The notes under the pieces: generated by a model
The model's database searches: none
Told to the model about the DNA's origin: nothing
What the model saw: only the letters and a program-made list of their open reading frames with translations
From: Aralia elata
Taxonomy: Eukaryota > Streptophyta > Magnoliopsida > Apiales > Araliaceae
Assembly: GCA_034770075.1 (NCBI GenBank)
Contig: CM068386.1
Location: 86,401,265-86,465,264 of the forward strand
Reading direction: 5' to 3'
Length of the DNA stretch: 64,000 nucleotides
Made by a program: the position numbers and the translations under genes
In this document: positions 56,708 to 64,000 of the stretch, piece after piece
Position numbering within the stretch: the stretch's first letter is position 1
Layout of the letters: every line of letters starts with the position of its first letter

Positions 56708-58650
56708 GATGTCTATCTCCATACAAATTGTCTTGCAACTTTGGCAAACATGGCATCTCACGTCCATCGCTTGAGTGCATATGCATCACAGCGATTGGTT
56801 AGCCTTTATTACATGTTGTCACGAAAGTATGCTCTCCTTGCTATCTCTTTTGCTATTTCTGACATTGTATATTTCTCACACATTGAAAACCGATAGTTTT
56901 GGTTGAGGCTTTACTTTTCTGGGATTACAATTTGGTCTTATATCTAAATTTTTAATGTGATTTATAATCCAAGTACACCAAATTTAGCAGAGCTGAAAAA
57001 CGATAAGATGCATTTGAGTAATGGTAAATTAAAGGATGATGACAGTCTCCCAGAAGACATGGTAGTCAATGATCTCCATTCCTTCGTAATCATCATCATC
57101 ATTATTGTACTTATTATGTTGCTGCCAATATCATCTAAAAATTTGGCTTGCTAAACTAGAATATATTTGTTGCAGTCATCAGAACTGCATATTTGTTCTC
57201 GAAATATTGAATGCAATTCTGACTTACGCCTTGCCGGGGAATCCTGAAGTATCATTATTTAGTATTGAACTGATAATTTAAGATCTCATTCATTTTTATC
57301 CATATGAAATTTATTTGTTACTCCTAAAAATCTCCATCACTATTTGTATGGGGCAGTTTGTTTATGCAATTATGCATAGGCAGGAGGTTTTTCAGCCTTT
57401 CAAGAGTCATCCACGCTTCAATGAGCTGCTTGCGAACATATTTACTGTAGGTGCTAGTGCATTTAATTTTGAGGATTCCTTTCATGTGTATTTTTTTTTA
57501 TTTTACAAGTTATCAACATGATGTTGCTAAACGGCTCAATATTGCATCTTTATATAATACTTCCTCCGTCCCAAGATAAAAGTCCTTATTACTATTTTAG
57601 GTAGTCCCAAGTTAAATGTCTACTTAGCTTAAATAATCTATTTTTTACAATAATTTACCCATAATACCCTCAGTATTAATTGTCATATTTCTATTCCTTA
57701 TGCATATTTATGAAGTATCACTAGTCATGTGCAAAAAAATATGCAATTAAATGAGAATTTAAATATGGACAATTTTGTCATTTTATCCTCTTTCTTAATA
57801 TGCGCAAAAAGTTAACCAGAACTTTTATTCTGGACGGAGGGAGTGCTACACTATTGTGCAGCTGAGACTGATAACCCTTCTGCCTTTGTAGGTCTTAGAC
57901 TTTTTCAATAGTCGCAATGGTGAATTAATGGAAGGTGAATGGTCAGTGGAGAAAGTACTTCAAGTCATAATCATCAATTGTCGGTCATGGCGAGGTGAAG
58001 GAATGAAGGTATAAACATATTCCAAGTTTTAAAACATTTATAACATAAATTGACATTAATTTCTACTGCTTTACTATTTTTTCCTTCTTCTTTGGCAGAT
58101 GTTTACTTAGTTACGCTTTAAATATGAACAAGAAAGCCACCCTGAGGAGTTCTTTATTCCGTATGTATGGCAGCTAGTTGTGTCTCGCAGGTGGTTCCTG
58201 CATACTTTTCCCAACTTCAAGCAAATCACATTTCTAACTTAGAATAGTCTTAGAGAGCAATCATATAATGTGGCATTTCATCCTTACCTAGAAGCCTGTC
58301 TTTTCGTACTTAAATGAATTAGATGTCCCACACTACTGAGAAATATTTCTTATTTTTCTGTCTATGATTTCATCAAACATCTTTGAATTTTAGCACGCTG
58401 CACTTCACATATTTTTAATGTCAATAGTATGGTCGAGTCTCTTAGGCCTTATTACGTGTTCAACTATTAAAACCATTCTAGCTTTTAGTAAGTAAATGGT
58501 CATTGACTGATATTTACTTGTATTATCAATAAATCAATTTTGATCTCGGTCTTCTTATTGATTTCTTTGTCTTGTGATACGTCTTTCTGCAGTGGTTTCA
58601 GTTTTAACCCCAAGAACATAAATCTATTTCCAGTTGACATTCCTGTGGAA
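56708..58650 (+). pseudogene. Dymeclin-like gene fragment (C-terminal half)
   Basis: Dymeclin is a conserved Golgi-associated protein. Exons read: 56708-56826 (DVYLHTNCLATLANMASHVH), about 56998-57061 (ends SLPEDM), 57176-57247 (ELHI, then VLEILNAILTYALPGNPE after a deletion that breaks the frame), 57357-57446 (FVYAIMHRQEVFQPFKSHPR), 57892-58008 (VLDFFNSRNGELMEGEWSVE), 58099-58190 (MFT, TAG, then LRFKYEQESHPEEFFIPYVW) and 58593-58650 (GFSFNPKNINLFPVDIPVE). The TAG (58108-58110) and the deletion show it is a pseudogene. The N-terminal half is missing: element D lies directly upstream. Confidence 0.88.
57560..57843. mobile_element. Stowaway-like MITE in a dymeclin intron
   Basis: About 284 bp with terminal inverted repeats CTTCCTCCGTCC and GGACGGAGGGAG and a TA at the left (57558-57559). 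The right TA reads TG. Subterminal AAGTCC/GAACTT sequences also pair. The termini match Tc1/mariner-type Stowaway MITEs. Confidence 0.88.
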
Positions 58651-59849
58651 GTAAGTAGTTCTACTTCTGTTTCTCTACATATTTCAGTTCTTAATTCAAA
58701 ATGATTTCATTTTTGGCGTGCTCTGCAGATTCTTAATTTCCCTAAAGCAACATTTGAGAATTCAAAAAATGGTCTTCGAAATGGAGCCAATAAGTTCAAA
58801 TACTTTTATACCTTATTGTCCTTTTAACTATTAATACAGAATTGCATATATTTAAAACTTTTCTGTTGTGTATCGTGGTTAATTTTTCTGACAATAATTC
58901 GTTAAAGTAGACATCTTTTGGCAGTCTTACACTAAAGTTAATTATGGCTTGAAGTAGGATGACAACAGGTAAAAATACGCTATGTTTTTTTTTTATATGT
59001 CACAGTGTAAATTCGGGCTCTACTTGTTTAGCTTTTTTTCTAACACTTCACTTTTCTTTTTTGACATTTGTTTCTAACTAAGTATCTTGATTCTTATATG
59101 TTTTTAAAATCCTCTTGATAAGCCCAAATGTAAATAAAATTCACCTTGTTGCTTGCCGAAATACTGAAATCTCAAATAGCCTAAGTGCATTCTTTACTGC
59201 TTTTATGATTAAAAAGGGTGGTAGTGATATGTTGGCTGGTGGAAGCTAATGAAGTTACAAAATAATTAGAAGACTAACTGAATACAAAATATGGTATTAT
59301 GACTAGTACTGTTAATTTTTATGTGCTTATGCATAAGGTTCATTGAATGGTATACGCAATTTTATTAGTCGAGTGCTATGATAGCATATGGTGTGTGTTA
59401 AAGATAATCAATCTAATAATAAATACAATTATCAAAAATGACCAATTTGGATATTTCAGCAGAGCTACTGATTTAAATATGGTTTTACATCCTAGTACAG
59501 TCTTATTCTTTGCTAAAGTAGACATCTTTGATTAGTTTTGCTCTTACTTTTTGATGGTCACTTTGTCGTTCCTAAGCCATTTTTTTATTCCTCAAACTAC
59601 ATATATTCATTTTACAACTACTGGTTTGGTAGCAACGAATACTGATGTATATATAGTTATCCTATCAAGTTATTTTATATTTATTACCTTATTTTTCTAA
59701 CCTCAAATGTGATTACAAATTTACGTGTTATTTACTTTACATTTTATTACCTACATATATATGGTTTCTCATTTCATTAGTGCAATACTGTTTGTTATGT
59801 ATAAACTTGTGCTGAAATTATTGCTTAAAATAGGTGCAAGTGTCACGAC
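58651..59849 (+). other. Degenerate intronic sequence after the last clear dymeclin exon
   Basis: A possible further exon lies at about 58730-58800 (ILNFPKATFENSKNGL), but I could not match it with confidence. The rest is AT-rich without genes, up to the start of element F. Confidence 0.4.
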
Positions 59850-62800
59850 TGTGACGCCCCCAAATCCGGGTCCCTTGAACCTCGGATCTAGTACGTCACG
59901 ATACATCATCTACATTCATATTCTGTAACATAATGCGGAAGATATAAACATATATTATTTATACAATACATTCTACAACATATCCTTTAACCTTAATTTA
60001 CATACATACCTTTCAATTCACAAAAGGTTTACAAATGTAACTCGCATCGGATAACTAAATAGTTAACGTGCATATCAACCTAATTTTGTCCTTTGCATCT
60101 GTCTCTGTCTTTTCTCGAACATTCATATTAATCTGAAATTTGTTATCATGATATAGCAAGGTGAGCAACTACTTTGCTCAGCAAGTTTAAGTACGATAAA
60201 GATATATCATGATTGAAGGAAAGAATATAACTTTCTGAAGTTTCAACAATATATAATCATTGTGAAAGAATGAGAATCAATTTCAATAAATGAATAACTG
60301 AATCAATAACACTGAGTGGCCAACAATGGCCATGAACAAATTTGGTAATCAAGGTGATCAGCCTTTCATACCAGGTGAACATATGCAACTTGCACTAAGT
60401 GCGATTAACAATAAATTTCGTTGATGTGGTATAATTGATAATAATTAAACCACTAGCATGATTGAAAATATTAACAAGTTTGAATTGCAAAACTTGCAAT
60501 ATATAAGAAATTTAAGATAAGACACTTGCTCAATATAAATTTGAGTAAGGTTAGAGAACTTGCTTAATGTAAAAGTTGAGTAAGATAGAACTTGCTCAAG
60601 GATAGGAAAATTGCCTGTTTGACGAGCTATAATTTTCTAGCTTTAATTAAAACTCTTCGAATGACCTAGCATTGATAATGTCGGTCTATCAATTAGCATT
60701 GCGTATAATTGAATATTTATACTCTATCATATACTATTTAAATAGCAATCAATAAATCACATAACACTTTTCATTTCTTATATTATCATTAAGTTTATTG
60801 GACATTTAATAGACCTTAGGTTAATGATTTAATTATGCAATACTATTTCCTTAAGTGGTAAACTCGTATTAAACCTTTAAACAATTTATTATAATTGTCT
60901 AATTAATGTTTTATTTAAATTTCACTTTATTTTACTAATTCTATCTTCATTTAATTACTATTTAATAATAGTTAAATAGTAACTAATTAATTATCCTTAG
61001 TTATTATTATTAATAACTAATTACATCTGCTTATTATTTAAAGTTAATTAAATAATAAATAATAAAATTATTAATCTCATTTGTCTTAAATTATTATCTA
61101 ATATAATAATTAATTAACTTCTTATCCTCAAATAAAAATTTATTTATTTACTTCATTAGTCTTTAACTATTCCTTACTATTAAAGAATAGTTAATTAACA
61201 TTTGAACTTATTTATTATTCAATATTAATTAAATAATAAATCATTATTTATTTATCATTGAAAAATAAATAAATAATTCACTTTATAAATCTTTAATTAT
61301 TCATTCTCCAAAAATAATTAATTAACATTTGTACTTATTTAAAATTTAATATTAATTAAATAATAAATAATTAATTTAATATTAATGAAATTAAGTAATT
61401 GCATCATTATTACTTAATATCACTTAAACACTTTTTAATCATTATTAAATAATAATTATTCACTTATTTCACTTTACTTTTAATTTCTATTATTTCTAAC
61501 TTTTCTTTACATTTTTAGTTTTGACATGCCCTTTCGTTCATTTTTTAATTCTCAAATCATTAATCGTATTATAACGAATTTCTGATATATTTTTCGTATC
61601 ATATGAAACTATTTTTACAAAATATGAAACCCTCATGTCGGGTTCATTAAGCAGTCCAAATAATTAGCCAAAAGTGTACGTTCATAACGCTTTTTCATCT
61701 TTTTCGCAGCTATACTCTCTCTCGCTAAAACAGTCATAACTTTTTCGTTTTAAAACGTTTTTAGGCGATTCTTGAGCCCACGCGAAGCTAACTTCCGGGA
61801 TTATTGGGGGGCTCATTACTTCAACTAGTCCCCATGTTCCTCGAAACCCAATAACGAAAGTTCTACAACTCTTACCTACTGATAGTTTTCTAGATTCCAA
61901 ACATAGCAGCCCAGAAATTCCGTTCAAATGGACTGCACCGTATTGGTTTCCCAGTTTTGAGTCGATTACTTTAAAATGGCATAACTCTTTCTGTAGAAGT
62001 TGGATTTAGTCCGTTCTGGAGTCTATGGAAAGCTTATTCAGTGTACTACAACATACCAAAAGCCCAGAATTTTTAGAGTAATTTAGCTAATCTCGAAATT
62101 TCTGTTTAGGGGCAGCAACTTTCTAGTTTTTCAACTTTAGAAAAATAGTTTTCTTTTCTTCCTTTGATCAAACTTTTTAACACTCAAAATGGTTAGATCT
62201 ACTGATAAAACACTCTAAAACTTGTAGATCTATGGTTTTAGAGTTCAAGAAACACAACTTCATTATTTCATCACAAACAACCCAAAATAATTACATAACT
62301 AAGCTATAAGGGTTTAGTTGTTATACCTATTCTTGTAGCTTTCTTCTTTTCCTTCTACAATAGATTATAACGCTTGAGAGCATGAAAAATTTCTCCTCCT
62401 TCCCTCATGGCTGCCGACTGTCACTCTCTCTCCCTCTTTGATTTTCTTTTAGCTTCTCTCTCTTCAAGATTACTTGCAAACTTAAACATTTGATAAGGCT
62501 AAGGGAAATAGGGGACACCAAGGCTAACATAGATTGCAAGGTGGCTAAATATTTTCCCATGTGCCATATACTCACTTCCATACCCGGTACATCTCCCCCT
62601 TTTTGATTTAATTCTCTCTCCTATATCTCTTATAATCTTCACCTTCTCTCTCCTATCTTACATAACTTGTCAATCTAAACCAAATATTGGGAGCAAAGCT
62701 TTAGGAGTGACACATGGCCATGGAGTGGGTAAAAAAAATAAATAAACATATGCTATATACTCCCTCCTTCCACCCGGCATCCTCTTCCTCATTTTGTCCC

Positions 62801-63844
62801 ATTTTTGGCTTTCTTTTATTGCATTATTTGCTTAATTAAATAATTAGCTCTATAGTAATTTAATTACCCAACCTTAGTAACTTAATTTAATCAAATAAGT
62901 TACTACATAAATATTCTTAAACTATTTTACCCTCATGAAATCATATAATTTATATAACCCATATTTAATATATAAATTATATAAAACATAACATAACATA
63001 CTTAAATTACACATTTATTTTATAATTCAAAATAAATATGCTACACAAAATTTCTCATGTACATTTAATTATTTACTTACTTAAGATATTATAATAAATA
63101 TAATATCCTTACTCATATACATTTAATTTCTTAACCCAATTAGACTTATTTTAATTAGGTTATAAAATTAATTAGTTGAGATATATAAAATAAATCTCTT
63201 ACAATTAGTATTTATTTTAAATACTATTATTCTCTCATACCATAACCCTTTAGGTTATTTAATTTCCAATACCTAATTTATAACATTAGGCTACCAAACT
63301 TTCTTTAATAAAATGGTGGTTATACATTAAATATCTTTAATGCTACCAATCTACCACATTAAAATAATTTAACATTATAAATTATTTTAACTTACTTATT
63401 TTAATCTTACCCATCTTACTCCTTGTAATAAATTGCTCCTATAATTTACGTACATATAATATTTATTATACACCAAAATCACATATTGCATAGTTAATAC
63501 CCACTTATGCAATAAAATCTTACATAACATAGTTTAACCTTGACTTTCATATATTTGGCTAGACATTTAATTTAATGTCTAAATAAAATCTCTTAATATA
63601 GTTTACTGCATTCAATAAGCCTTTATGATATGGCTTGTCATATATATCATTTAGTAATATTACTCTTCAACCTTTCTATTGTTCACATTTAATTCTCTTT
63701 ACATTCTTTTAAATATCAAACCATATAGGTTTTTTTGAAAATTTTAACCATTCATCTGCTTCCAATCTAGGTTTTATTCTTTAAACCTTTATTTATTTAT
63801 TCGAGATCTTATTTATAAGTCTCATAAATTTTCGGGTCGTCACA
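59850..63844 (-). repeat. Element F 3' LTR
   Basis: It starts TGTGACGCCCCCAAATCC and ends GGTCGTCACA. The opening is similar to the LTRs of A and D. It contains ACTTGC-type repeats (60480-60620), a TTGCTCAGCAAG palindrome (about 60174-60185) and very AT-rich stretches (60840-61500, 62800-63800). No gene was seen in it. Confidence 0.85.
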
Positions 63845-63862
63845 TTCACCCCTTCTTCTAAG
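63845..63862 (-). promoter_or_regulatory. Element F polypurine tract
   Basis: On the minus strand CTTAGAAGAAGGGGTGAA precedes the LTR. Confidence 0.8.
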
Positions 63863-64000
63863 AATTTCGTCCTCGAAATTATAGCATACTAATCTCTGCT
63901 CATTCCATTGATCAAAACTAGGTTTTGAACTTGACCTTTATATTTTCACTTTAATGTCTTACAAACAATTCTCTTTCCTCTCAAGATTTCTCTTCTATTA

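Larger units (their letters stand above)
59850..64000 (-). mobile_element. Element F: chromovirus-type LTR retrotransposon, cut by the window end
   Basis: A 4.0-kb 3' LTR (59850-63844) is followed by a PPT and the first internal bases, with a CGAGGACGAAATTC context on the minus strand that is typical of Tekay/Del 3' ends. It is in minus orientation; pol and gag lie beyond 64000. The left flank ACGAC (59845-59849) should recur at the far end. Confidence 0.85.

Noticed and set aside
57315..57521. Separate small ORF
   Set aside because: Its middle is a dymeclin exon (57357-57446) read through into both flanking introns.
130..59849. Helitron capture as the source of the two gene fragments
   Set aside because: I found no convincing TC start or CTRR end with hairpin at the borders; deletion around D explains the layout more simply. 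Not excluded.

Overview
The window is nuclear DNA from a flowering plant (probably a eudicot): introns, nested LTR retrotransposons and fragments of two conserved plant genes. No bacterial features, tRNA or rRNA genes were seen. The oldest layer is two broken host genes on the + strand: the 5' half of a plasma-membrane H+-ATPase gene (exons at 130-1570 and 27301-28777) and a C-terminal fragment of a dymeclin-like gene (56708-58650, with a Stowaway-like MITE in one intron). Both carry stops or frameshifts.

Nearly everything else is Ty3/gypsy retrotransposons inserted into each other. Element A (1571-27295, minus strand, Tekay/Del-like chromovirus) sits inside an H+-ATPase codon with a 5-bp target duplication. 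Element B (8752-21633, plus, Tat lineage with two RNase H regions) sits in the gag of A, with duplication CTTCC. Element C (9806-12911, plus, internally deleted chromovirus) sits in the gag of B, with duplication GCCGC. Element D (about 28919-56402, minus, gag-only chromovirus derivative) separates the two host gene fragments. Element E (31541-49350, plus, Tat lineage, 17.8 kb) sits in the left LTR of D. Element F begins at 59850 (minus) and runs out of the window.

The most interesting content is the accessory coding capacity of these elements. B and E each carry, between integrase and the 3' LTR and on the opposite strand, a multi-exon gene with phase-compatible GT-AG introns. In E this antisense gene (45348-43376) is an uninterrupted 596-codon plant-mobile-domain-like protein, although gag-pol of E has stops. 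E has a second antisense ORF (43157-41709), a candidate 169-bp intron joining its protease and RT frames, a G-patch, and a 70-bp GC-rich tandem array beside its 3' LTR. A and D each have an extra coiled-coil reading frame between the 5' LTR and gag; the D frame ends in a second set of CCHC zinc knuckles.

All motif and domain calls come from reading the sequence and from knowledge of the families; no database search was run. LTR ends rest on TG/CA termini, PBS, PPT and target duplications.
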